Part shown: positions 40,988 through 49,944 of the stretch, piece after piece
Numbering within the stretch: position 1 is the stretch's first letter
Layout: each line of letters starts with the position of its first letter
NCBI GenBank assembly: GCA_937870915.1
Contig: CALMZQ010000155.1
Location: 1 to 64,000 of the forward strand
DNA: 64,000 bases
Direction: 5' to 3'
Origin: an uncultured Ignavibacteria bacterium
GTDB taxonomy: Bacteria > Bacteroidota > Ignavibacteria > Kapaibacteriales > Kapaibacteriaceae
The notes under the pieces: model-generated
Told to the model about the DNA's origin: nothing
Databases searched by the model: none
What the model saw: only the letters and a program-made list of their open reading frames with translations
Position numbers and translations under genes: made by a program

Positions 40988-41398
40988 ATGCGTACACTAG
41001 CCATCGGTACTGCCGCCGTTGTTTTGATTTCGGTAAGCGCGTGCAGAACTGCACAAGACAATCAGCGCGACCTCAAGTCCACACAAGACCGTGAAATGAC
41101 GGTTGGTGTTGTCCAACGCGAGATCAAAAAGGGCATGGCCGGAGCTTCCGTAGTAGAAGCACTGGGTTCACCTAATATTGTAACGAAGGACGAAAAGGAA
41201 CGCGAGACGTGGGTCTATGACAAGATCGCAACAGAGGCCTCCTACTCTGAGAGTCAGAACGGTCTCTTCCTTATTCTCGGCGGGTTCAACAACCAGTCCG
41301 GAGCCTCAAGCACTACTCAACGTACACTCACAGTTGTGATCAAGTTCGATCCCAACGGCCGGGTTGAGTCGTTCACATATCATCAAAGCAAGTTCTAA
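40988..41398 (+). CDS. Lipoprotein with BamE/SmpA-like fold (putative)
   Basis: Lipobox VVLISVSAC|RTAQ; VQREIKKGMAGASVVEALGSPNIVTKDEKERETWVYDK. Confidence 0.68.
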   Translation: MRTLAIGTAAVVLISVSACRTAQDNQRDLKSTQDREMTVGVVQREIKKGMAGASVVEALGSPNIVTKDEKERETWVYDKIATEASYSESQNGLFLILGGFNNQSGASSTTQRTLTVVIKFDPNGRVESFTYHQSKF

Positions 41399-41410
41399 TC
41401 CGTTTCTCCA

Positions 41411-41977
41411 ATGAAATCACTCATCATCATCGGAATCGTGTCTATTGTTGCATCGTCCTGCACGATCATCAACCAGGCGCCCCCTACACCCAATCCGCAA
41501 ACCCAATTACAGACTCGTGAGTTTCAGACACGGGAGTTCGATACGAATGACGTGAAACTCATTATGAAGGCGATGCTGAATGTGTTGCAGGACGATGGAT
41601 TTGTCGTCAAGAATGCTGTAACCGATCTCGGACTCCTAACGGCCACCAAGGAGATTCAACTTTCAGGCGGAACGAGTTCCTCAGATAAATACTGGACAGA
41701 TGTTTTTGAAACCGTGTTTCGGTCTTCCTCAGGCTCTCGGTCCAAGCAATCCACAGATCGTCAAGAGCAGCGATACAATAAATTCAAGCAGATAGAGGTC
41801 AGTATCAATGTCTCAGAGTTAGGTCGCCGTAGTAAGGTTAGGGCTAACTTTCAGGCAAAGATCATCGATAACCTTGGCAACCCTGTTGAGGTATACGTGA
41901 TCCAAGACCCCAAGTTCTACCAAGACTTCTTCTCAAAGGTGGATAAGGGTATATTCATCCAGAAGCAAGGTTTCTAG
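41411..41977 (+). CDS. Hypothetical lipoprotein
   Basis: Lipobox IVSIVASSC|TIIN; TREFDTNDVKLIMKAMLNVLQDDGFVVKNAVTDLGLLTATKEIQLS. Confidence 0.7.
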   Translation: MKSLIIIGIVSIVASSCTIINQAPPTPNPQTQLQTREFQTREFDTNDVKLIMKAMLNVLQDDGFVVKNAVTDLGLLTATKEIQLSGGTSSSDKYWTDVFETVFRSSSGSRSKQSTDRQEQRYNKFKQIEVSINVSELGRRSKVRANFQAKIIDNLGNPVEVYVIQDPKFYQDFFSKVDKGIFIQKQGF

Positions 41978-41983
41978 GAGCGT

Positions 41984-42733
41984 ATGTACCGTCCGATCAT
42001 CGCGGCACTGATCTTTCTAGGGTTATCCATTACGGGTAACCCTTTCCCAGTTTTTGCTCAATCCCTTGTAGAGACGGTGAAAACCGGCAATCTCCGGAGC
42101 GTGAAGAAGATCCTATCGAAGAAGTCTACCAACGTGAATGAAGTAGACTCAGATGGTCTTACTTCACTTATGGTGGCCACGATTGCGAATGACAGTTTGA
42201 TGGTTGAGACGCTCATCGCTGCGGGAGTAGACCCTAACATCCAATCCAAAAGTGGCATGACGGCTCTCCATGCCGCTGCCTTCAATAATCGCGATCAAAT
42301 CATGCCCATGATCATCGCTATGGGAGCAGATCCGAATAAGATCGACTCCAAGGGCAGAACCCCATTGCTCGTAGCAGCACAAATGGGTCACACCAATCCC
42401 ATCACCTACCTGATTCAGGCTGGAGCTGATCTAGAATTCAAGGATATCAAGGGCAATACAGCCCTGATGCTTGCTTGTGGTGGACGCCATCTCGGTGCCG
42501 TAGATGAACTTCTTGATAAGGGGGCTAACCCAAACTCTCGAGATCTCCAAGGAAGAACTCCTCTGATGCTGCTATCGTTGCTCGGTGAAGATGAAATGGT
42601 GCGAATACTTCTCAAGTTTAAGGCAGACGTTACCTTAGTTGACCATTCTATGAAGACTGCATTAGCCTATGCAAGGGAATATCACCGTAGAGCAGTTATC
42701 GCACTTTTAGAGAAGTCGGGCGCTAAATATTGA
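41984..42733 (+). CDS. Exported ankyrin-repeat protein
   Basis: Signal peptide ...GNPFPVFA|QSLV; ankyrin units DGLTSLMVATIANDSLMVETLIAAGVDPNIQ, SGMTALHAAAFNNRDQIMPMIIAMGADPNKI, KGRTPLLVAAQMGHTNPITYLIQAGADLEFK, QGRTPLMLLSLLGEDEMVRILLKFKADVTL. Confidence 0.9.
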   Translation: MYRPIIAALIFLGLSITGNPFPVFAQSLVETVKTGNLRSVKKILSKKSTNVNEVDSDGLTSLMVATIANDSLMVETLIAAGVDPNIQSKSGMTALHAAAFNNRDQIMPMIIAMGADPNKIDSKGRTPLLVAAQMGHTNPITYLIQAGADLEFKDIKGNTALMLACGGRHLGAVDELLDKGANPNSRDLQGRTPLMLLSLLGEDEMVRILLKFKADVTLVDHSMKTALAYAREYHRRAVIALLEKSGAKY

Positions 42734-42805
42734 TGTTTTAGAGATATGTTGGGACGTCGTTAATAGACGATAGTTTTTTGGTACTCTCTCCAGTTAGGAG
42801 TCGAT

Positions 42806-43882
42806 ATGGCCCTGTTAAACACCTCCAAGCTAACGCGTATAGGAGTCTTCTATGATGGAAACTACTTCCTTCATGTAAGTAACTACTACGCATTCAATCA
42901 CTCTCGTAATAGCCGCATCAGTCTTCGAGGACTCCACGAGTTCATTCGGGCTCAGGTGGGTTTGAAGGAAGCTACTGACACCCGGCTTTGCCAGATCGTA
43001 GACAGCCACTTTTTCCGTGGCCGCATTTCGGCGAACGAAGCCCAGACACGGGGCAATCTTCTGTACTACGATCGTGTATTCGAAGATATCCTTATGTGGG
43101 AAGGTGTGATCACGCACTATCTCCCGATACGAAACTCCGGCGGTCGTCGCGAGGAAAAGGGAATTGACGTGTGGATGGCACTCGAAGCTTATGAGCTCAC
43201 CCTTCTGAAGCAATTCGATGTAGTTGTACTGATCACTTCGGATGGGGATTACGTGCCGCTCGTACGCAAGCTGAATAACCTTGGCGCTCGAGTGATGGTA
43301 CTTTCCTGGGACTTTGAATTCGACGACAACGAAGGTAAACACGTTGTAACGCGCACTTCTCAAGAGCTACTGGAAGAAGTAACATATCCGATCTCAATGC
43401 ATGAGCTGATCGAAAACCGTGCAATGCGTAATGATCCGATCATTCAAAATCTATTTGTCAAACGAGATGAAACCGCAACTCGACAAGTAGTCTACAGCTC
43501 AGATATGGCAGGTGCTGGTCCAAAGCGGGAGATACGTGAACATCGTGAGATCCGCGAAACACTTCTTGGACCTGACGTTCGCGAACCACGAGTTATTCGT
43601 ACGCCGGTATCCGATGATGGCGAGCCGGTTGAAGAGCCAACAGGTGAACGGTTTGATAGCTACGTCCTGAGTCTCAAGAATGGCTACGGCTTCATTAAGT
43701 ACCCACCGAATAACCTGTTCTTCCACGCAACAGATCTGCTGAATGCAGACTTCCCGGAGCTGCAAGAAGGAGATCCGGTGGAGTTCAGTATCGGCTTCAA
43801 TCGCGATGGAGATGAAGTTGCAAAGAGCGTAAAACTTATGCTCGACGATGATGTGGTGGAGGATGACGAACAGGGCATCTAA
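42806..43882 (+). CDS. NYN (PIN-like) ribonuclease domain fused to a cold-shock domain
   Basis: GVFYDGNYFLHVSNYY; EEKGIDVWMALEAYELTLLKQFDVVVLITSDGDYVPLVRKLNNLGARVMVL; C-terminal SYVLSLKNGYGFIKYPPNNLFFHATDLL. Confidence 0.87.
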   Translation: MALLNTSKLTRIGVFYDGNYFLHVSNYYAFNHSRNSRISLRGLHEFIRAQVGLKEATDTRLCQIVDSHFFRGRISANEAQTRGNLLYYDRVFEDILMWEGVITHYLPIRNSGGRREEKGIDVWMALEAYELTLLKQFDVVVLITSDGDYVPLVRKLNNLGARVMVLSWDFEFDDNEGKHVVTRTSQELLEEVTYPISMHELIENRAMRNDPIIQNLFVKRDETATRQVVYSSDMAGAGPKREIREHREIRETLLGPDVREPRVIRTPVSDDGEPVEEPTGERFDSYVLSLKNGYGFIKYPPNNLFFHATDLLNADFPELQEGDPVEFSIGFNRDGDEVAKSVKLMLDDDVVEDDEQGI

Positions 43883-43884
43883 AC

Positions 43885-45036
43885 ATGTTCTCATCTAAAC
43901 TCCCAGACGTTGGGACCACGATCTTTTCGACAATGACGGCACTCGCCAATGAGGTGGGTGCCGTCAATTTGTCTCAGGGGTTCCCGGACTATGAGATAGA
44001 TCCTATCCTTGCTGACCACCTTGCTGGTGCTGTGCACGATGGCTTTCATCAGTATGCGCCGATGCCGGGTCTTCTGTCTCTGAGAGAGGCTGTAGCTGCC
44101 AAGTACTCCGAGATGTTCAATATCTCGGTTGACCCAGTAAGCGAACTCACAATCACCCCGGGTGGAACAGCGGCCTTAGCCACGGCCATCGCAACAGTGG
44201 TACGTCCGGGTATGGACGTTATCGTGTTTGAGCCCTGTTATGACTCGTATGGTCCTGCGGTCCGGTTAAGTGGGGGAAACGTGTTGCCCTCCGTTATGCT
44301 CGCGCCATCCTATCGTCCGGATTGGGAACATGTTCGTTCTCTCGTGTCAGACCGCACTGCAATGATCATTGTGAACTCTCCGCATAACCCATGTGGATCT
44401 ACACTTACAGCGGAAGATCTTGACTCATTGGCAGATATATGTGATGGAACAAACATCATTGTTCTGAGTGATGAGGTGTACGAACTCATCACGTTTGACG
44501 GAATGAATCACGTGTCCGTCCTTGCCCACGAACGACTAAGAGATAGATCGTATGTGATCACGTCGTTCGGTAAGACGTTTCACATCACCGGATGGAAAGT
44601 AGGCGCTTGTGTTGCCGCACCTCTGTTAACGTTGGAGTTCCGTAAGGCACATCAATTCATTTCGTTCTGTGTGAATACTCCGGCACAAGTTGCTCTTAGC
44701 GCGTACATGCAGAACCCTGAGTCCTATCGTGGTCTCAGTACCTACTTCCAAACAAAGAGGGATCTGTTCAGGGGGCTCCTCACGGACACCTTGTGGACCA
44801 TACGCCCATGTTCGGGAACGTATTTTCAGCTGCTCGGATACGAACAATTCAGTACCGAACGCGATGTAGACCTTGCAATGCGGCTCACACGAGAATGTGG
44901 AGTGGCTTCAATACCGATCTCTCCGTTCGTTAGCCAGCCACATACTCATATAGACCGAGCGCTCCGTTTCTGTTTTGCAAAGAAGACAGAAACTCTTGAA
45001 CGTGCTGCCGAAAGGTTACGATCCGTTTTAGGCTGA
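43885..45036 (+). CDS. Class I/II PLP aminotransferase (methionine aminotransferase/kynurenine aminotransferase-like)
   Basis: AVNLSQGFPDYEIDP; ITPGGTAALATAI; NSPHNPCGSTLT; SFGKTFHITGWKVG. Confidence 0.93.
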   Translation: MFSSKLPDVGTTIFSTMTALANEVGAVNLSQGFPDYEIDPILADHLAGAVHDGFHQYAPMPGLLSLREAVAAKYSEMFNISVDPVSELTITPGGTAALATAIATVVRPGMDVIVFEPCYDSYGPAVRLSGGNVLPSVMLAPSYRPDWEHVRSLVSDRTAMIIVNSPHNPCGSTLTAEDLDSLADICDGTNIIVLSDEVYELITFDGMNHVSVLAHERLRDRSYVITSFGKTFHITGWKVGACVAAPLLTLEFRKAHQFISFCVNTPAQVALSAYMQNPESYRGLSTYFQTKRDLFRGLLTDTLWTIRPCSGTYFQLLGYEQFSTERDVDLAMRLTRECGVASIPISPFVSQPHTHIDRALRFCFAKKTETLERAAERLRSVLG

Positions 45037-46281
45037 CTTAGGTACTACATCAAGCCGAACGGTTTTTGATGGGTCGGCACAATGTTCCAAGATGTTCTGT
45101 AGTGGCTCCAATCCAACAGCAGAATACCTGTCTAACATTGTGTTGGCATACGATGGATCGTTCCAAAACAGTGTACACCATGCAACCGTGTCGGACACAC
45201 CATTCACCTTTTGCAGTTCGGCGGCAAGCCCTGTTCTCAGACGATTCACGGCTGCTGCACGTTTCTCATCCGTGAGAACAAAACCTTTTACCGCTTCATA
45301 GATCGCACTCACGAGCGTTTCAGCCGTGGTTTCTTCCTCTGATGCGTAGGCATACATCGTTAGCAATGTAGAGTGTGCTCTACGGTCAATAAATGCGCCT
45401 ACGCTCGAAGCAATTCTCTTTTCCGAAACCAATGAGCGATAGAGCACAGAGCTTCGACCCGATCCAAGGATCGTTGAAGTAATCTCTGCGTCCAACAACT
45501 CACTCTGCAGGAATCCTGGGAGGTGCACGCTCACATAGACGGCAGTCATGGGAACTGCATCTTCTACTATTTGGTGTGTTCCGTATCTGCGATACTCGTC
45601 TTTGAATACCGTTCGATGTATCTCCGTCTTTTCATCTGTGATACTACCAAAATGTCGCTGTGCAAGTTCAATCGCATGCGACACATCAACATCTCCAGAA
45701 ACACAAAGCACGGCATTGGATGGATGGTAATACCGCTCAAAGAAGCCCCGTGCATCATCCATTGATACTGCCGACACGTCATCGGCAGATCCATAGACAT
45801 CCCATGAATACGATGAACGAGCATCATAGGCAATGGCTTGTTGTGCCTTACGCCAGATTCCATAGGGCTGATTAAAAACGTTCTGATTGATCTCTTCAAC
45901 AACAACACTTCGTTGGGTCTGCAAGGCATGGTCTGTTATGCGGAATGACCGCATACGTTCCGCCTCGAGCCAATACCCAAGTTCTGCCTGGTGCGAAGGA
46001 AGATCAATGTGATAGGACGTATAGTCAAACGTTGTGTAGGCGTTATTGGAGCCACCGGCCTTGGTGCAATACACATCGTATTGCTTCTCGCTTTCCGGTG
46101 CTGCATTATCGAACATGAGATGTTCAAAGAGGTGGGCAAGGCCAGTCTTGCCTGTATGTTCGTCATGGGAGCCAACACGGTACATCACCGTTACATTGAC
46201 AACTGGGGCTGATCTGTCAGGACAGATGATCACACGGAGTCCATTGTTGAGATGCGTGTCGTGAATGTCAATATGTGCCAT
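45028..46281 (-). CDS. M16 family zinc metallopeptidase
   Basis: NGLRVIICPDRSAPVVNVTVMYRVGSHDEHTGKTGLAHLFEHLMFDNA (HxxEH motif). Confidence 0.95.
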   Translation of the reverse strand: MAHIDIHDTHLNNGLRVIICPDRSAPVVNVTVMYRVGSHDEHTGKTGLAHLFEHLMFDNAAPESEKQYDVYCTKAGGSNNAYTTFDYTSYHIDLPSHQAELGYWLEAERMRSFRITDHALQTQRSVVVEEINQNVFNQPYGIWRKAQQAIAYDARSSYSWDVYGSADDVSAVSMDDARGFFERYYHPSNAVLCVSGDVDVSHAIELAQRHFGSITDEKTEIHRTVFKDEYRRYGTHQIVEDAVPMTAVYVSVHLPGFLQSELLDAEITSTILGSGRSSVLYRSLVSEKRIASSVGAFIDRRAHSTLLTMYAYASEEETTAETLVSAIYEAVKGFVLTDEKRAAAVNRLRTGLAAELQKVNGVSDTVAWCTLFWNDPSYANTMLDRYSAVGLEPLQNILEHCADPSKTVRLDVVPKSA

Positions 46282-46325
46282 GTGGTGGTCGCCTGATGAT
46301 CTGTTGTTTCGAATTACGAGGCTGA

Positions 46326-46367
46326 TGTTGTAGGTTGGTTTTCTTCGACCTCCACAAACCTACAACA
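46326..46367. promoter_or_regulatory. 11-bp inverted repeat in divergent M16/M42 intergenic region, just upstream of the M42 start
   Basis: TGTTGTAGGTT - 20 nt - AACCTACAACA. Confidence 0.5.
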
Positions 46368-46381
46368 GCAAACCGACAGCC

Positions 46382-47398
46382 ATGAACACACTTCGCCTTC
46401 TAGAGGAACTAATCGCTATTGATTCCCCTACCGGATTCACATTCGCGGCCGCAGATCACATCGAGGAGACGTTGCGCACGTATGGATTTAGCCCGGTACG
46501 TACGGTAAAGGGCGCTGTTCGGTGTGCGCTTGGACCAAGCCCTACTCTTGCCCTAGCCGCTCATACAGATACTCTAGGGGCAATCGTTTCGGGTTTCAAC
46601 TCTAATGGAACATTGCGCTTTTCCCTTCTAGGCGGACCCTTGCTACCAAGTTTTGAAGGGGGCTATGTACGTGTGCACACACTTACAGGAAGGGTTATCA
46701 CAGGCACCCTCCTTCTGAACGACCCCTCAACACATGCCAACAATAAGGCCGCAACTCTTGAGCGTACTACTGACGGGATGCATGTTCGGCTGGATGAGCC
46801 TGTTAGGACGGCAGATGAAGCAAGAGCCCTTGGACTTCGCATCGGCGATATCATTGCCTTTGATCCAAAGTATCAAGCTCTGGCAAACGGTTTTGTTAAG
46901 AGTCATTTTCTCGACAACAAGGCCGGATGTTATGTACTCTTTGAGGTTGCAAGGTTGGTTGCCGCGTTGGGCAAGGCTGTACCTGTGGAACTATTCTTCA
47001 GCACATATGAAGAAGTTGGTCACGGAGGAGCCCCTTCTTATAGCGATAACGTAGACGAGCTACTGGTGATTGACATGGGTGTAGTAGGTGACAAACTTGA
47101 AGGATCCGAGCAGAAGTGTTCGATCTGTGCCAAAGATTCGGGTGGGCCATATGACTATGGTTTTCGGAAGCGGCTTGTTGAGTTGGCAGAATCTCAGGCT
47201 ATCCCTTTTGCTCTGGATGTGTATCCTTTCTACAGCTCAGACGGGACCGCGGCATGGCGTGCGGGTGTTGATGCACGTGTTGCATTGATAGGGCCGGGCG
47301 TTCACGCTTCACACGGCATGGAACGTACGCACGTTGACGGCATAAAAGCCACCGTTGATCTATGTATGGCCTATATCAATGACCGCTACCCGGGTTGA
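46382..47398 (+). CDS. M42 family metallopeptidase (glutamyl aminopeptidase/endoglucanase-like)
   Basis: ALAAHTDTLGAIVSG; NGFVKSHFLDNKAGCYVLFE; FSTYEEVGHGG; GVHASHGMERTHVDGI. Confidence 0.93.
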   Translation: MNTLRLLEELIAIDSPTGFTFAAADHIEETLRTYGFSPVRTVKGAVRCALGPSPTLALAAHTDTLGAIVSGFNSNGTLRFSLLGGPLLPSFEGGYVRVHTLTGRVITGTLLLNDPSTHANNKAATLERTTDGMHVRLDEPVRTADEARALGLRIGDIIAFDPKYQALANGFVKSHFLDNKAGCYVLFEVARLVAALGKAVPVELFFSTYEEVGHGGAPSYSDNVDELLVIDMGVVGDKLEGSEQKCSICAKDSGGPYDYGFRKRLVELAESQAIPFALDVYPFYSSDGTAAWRAGVDARVALIGPGVHASHGMERTHVDGIKATVDLCMAYINDRYPG

Positions 47399-49433
47399 AG
47401 ATCGTCTTGCGCGTTATTCGCCCTCGTGGTTCATGAACGCTCACAAAGAGTGTTCCACGAGAGAGGGAATGAAGATCAACACCCGATGTAGAAGGAGTCT
47501 CAAAGATCGTCTTGCCGAGCATGTCTGAAATGCGGATGGTACTCTCCGAATCAAAGCCTTGTGTATGGAGCATGGTACCATCTAGATACACGCTACGTCC
47601 ACGAGTTTCGGACTCGCTGTCCACACTCGTCATAGACTCTGTCTTGAACTGCCAAGTAACCGTCCAAGGGCCAACTTCAGGTTGCCTAATCACTCGCACA
47701 TGCCAATAGTAGGTTGTGTTTGGATGGAGTCCGTCTATCACCGTATCTGCAAGCATCGTTCGCAGAAACACCTGTGTATTCGTAAAGTCCGGATCGGTTG
47801 AAACTTCAATTTCATATCCGTCTGCTCCGAGGGCGGTAGTCCACTCTAGTCCGATGGTTTGCGACGAAACATCACTTCTGTTAAGGGGGCGAGTCAGTGC
47901 GGGTTCTTGACAGTACGTTGTTGCGATCATGTATTCGCCGTATCGGATGGGCGATGTGACGAACGTGTTGGTTCCCGGTATCACCGAAGCATTCACTTCA
48001 GTGAACGCTTCATCACCCTCTATTGGTCTATAGAGGAGCTGAACATCATGCATTTCAATATTGCCGATCAGGCGCGATACGTCAAGGCGTAGTGACGCGT
48101 CGATTGCAGATGGATCGCCGGCTCTCACTGTCCACCGTGTAGGATAGATCAGACACGGGGCAGCATTTTGAAAGAGGAGATTGTGCGGTTTGTATGGGTG
48201 GCGTTCAACAACCATTGTAGTTGGTGAATAGACTCTGTGAACATCCACGATAGCCTTCGTAGTGCTATCATACCACGAGAAGTTGTAGGATTCAGCACTG
48301 TCTATTGTCCGCCTATACCCTGTCATTCCTGTAGTGCTCTTTCTGATACGATACGGAATGGCAAGGGGCGAATCTGTTCTGATCTCTGCATGTACACGTT
48401 TTGACCTATCAACCTCTGTTGCCACAAGTCCTGTTGACGTTGAACCCCATCCGATAAGAATGTTTCCATCGAACAATTCCTGAACACTCCCCATGGTGGC
48501 TGCAAACTGTTGTTGTTCTGGGATGTATTCCCAGTACTTCGTTGCAGTTTTCTTTTGTTCGTCGAGTTTGTACGATACAACACGAGAAAATGGATCCGCG
48601 CGGAGGTTTCCATTATCGAACATCATGATGTCTCCATGACGTGCGCGAATCACCGTGTGTTGGTGTGAGAACCCAACAAATCCGTTGTTGTCATCATTGA
48701 GTATTGTAAAGTCTGTTTTTTTTGCCGCACTACCGCCGAGTCTCCAGAGCACCTTGCCTGTTTTACGGTCGATCTTTATGATCTGGTCTGTGTTCCTACA
48801 AGAAACCAGGAAGTTGTCATCATAGTCTTCCACAACAGAGTTCACATGTATATAGTCGATGCGCTTATTCGTGAGGTCTATATCACTCGTAGTTTCGAGC
48901 GGAGACACATGTTTGATCGATCTCCATTCAAATGTCTTTCTTCCGTATCTGTCAAACTCCTGGATAACAGCACCGATGAGAACAGCATTGGGATCTCCAC
49001 CCGGTACAACTGCAGACATGTCTATAGGGTAGTCCTCTGTTCCCAACACAACGTATCTCCGACCCCGATCTAGGTATCCCTCGTGGAAGTCGGTCTTATA
49101 GGGGGCTTCTACACCAAAGGTATCGATGAAGTTGAGTTTATCATCCATCGTTACGTATTTGCCCAGCTGTCCATGATAAAACGTTATGCCCCCATAGGGC
49201 GTGGGGTTGAAGTTCGCCGTTGGTCCAGTTTGAATGGCATTTACAAGAACTCCCGCATTATCAATGAATCCAACAGAATCCAGATCAATAGCACCAATGA
49301 GGTAATACCCGGGTGAGGGTACACCAGGTGTTGCTATTCGCACTCGGGCGTTCGGTGCATAGATGAGCCTGAGAGAGTCGTCAGGTGGACTTGCCAATGT
49401 TATCAGCAGGGCCAGCGTTGCCAAGGTGGTCAT
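47376..49433 (-). CDS. Arylsulfotransferase (ASST)-like secreted protein with Fn3-like and T9SS-like C-terminal domains
   Basis: NTDQIIKIDRKTGKVLWRLGGSAAKKTDFTILNDDNNGFVGFSHQHTVIRARHGDIMMFDNGN; IGLEWTTALGADGYEIEVSTDPDF; C-terminal IRISDMLGKTIFETPSTSGVDLHSLSRGTLFVSV. Confidence 0.85.
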   Translation of the reverse strand: MTTLATLALLITLASPPDDSLRLIYAPNARVRIATPGVPSPGYYLIGAIDLDSVGFIDNAGVLVNAIQTGPTANFNPTPYGGITFYHGQLGKYVTMDDKLNFIDTFGVEAPYKTDFHEGYLDRGRRYVVLGTEDYPIDMSAVVPGGDPNAVLIGAVIQEFDRYGRKTFEWRSIKHVSPLETTSDIDLTNKRIDYIHVNSVVEDYDDNFLVSCRNTDQIIKIDRKTGKVLWRLGGSAAKKTDFTILNDDNNGFVGFSHQHTVIRARHGDIMMFDNGNLRADPFSRVVSYKLDEQKKTATKYWEYIPEQQQFAATMGSVQELFDGNILIGWGSTSTGLVATEVDRSKRVHAEIRTDSPLAIPYRIRKSTTGMTGYRRTIDSAESYNFSWYDSTTKAIVDVHRVYSPTTMVVERHPYKPHNLLFQNAAPCLIYPTRWTVRAGDPSAIDASLRLDVSRLIGNIEMHDVQLLYRPIEGDEAFTEVNASVIPGTNTFVTSPIRYGEYMIATTYCQEPALTRPLNRSDVSSQTIGLEWTTALGADGYEIEVSTDPDFTNTQVFLRTMLADTVIDGLHPNTTYYWHVRVIRQPEVGPWTVTWQFKTESMTSVDSESETRGRSVYLDGTMLHTQGFDSESTIRISDMLGKTIFETPSTSGVDLHSLSRGTLFVSVHEPRGRITRKTIFNPGSGH

Positions 49434-49460
49434 AGTGCCATTAACACCATGATCTAGCAA

Positions 49461-49944
49461 ACGTTACGGTCTTTTAGGTGGTCAAAAGAATGTTAACAGG
49501 GTTTTACTCATGTTACACACAATCCACATTTTTCTAACTGTATAGCATTAAAGATAGTTACGGTGAATTTTACCAAGCAAACGGGTCTATGAACACTTCT
49601 TTCCACGAGGGTTGTGAATTGGATTTAATAACTAATGGAAAGTTCTTTCTCTCATACAGTTGATGTGGACATCAAGCGTAATCTTTCCCATGTTGTTGAA
49701 CACGGGATCGTGTTACCACAGTGTTATCCCCGTTCTGTGTGCTTTAGGGGGCATTGGTGTAAGTGTATTAAAAATAGAAGGGATAGTGGTTGGTATATGC
49801 GCGGAGGAACGGTGTTTCCACCGTTTCCACAGGGTATTATTATCATCACACGATCTTTTCTTCTCTAAAAGAAAAAGAAGAAGAGAAGAATGATAGATGT
49901 GTGTGTTCAATTTTGGGTTGGGAAGTTTTGTCGATGTTCGCATC
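49461..49944. other. Largest non-coding interval in the window; oriC candidate, unproven
   Basis: No plausible CDS; several two-mismatch DnaA-box-like 9-mers (CAATCCACA 49520, ATGTCCACA rc 49664, TTATCCCCG 49724, GTTTCCACA 49823) followed by AT-rich TATTATTATCATCA and a purine-rich tract; parS-like sites 7 kb away. Confidence 0.35.

Noticed and set aside
49480-49500. dif-like site (GAATGTTAACAGG) in the non-coding interval
   Set aside because: Only the XerD-like half resembles dif; the XerC half does not match, and parS argues for origin rather than terminus.
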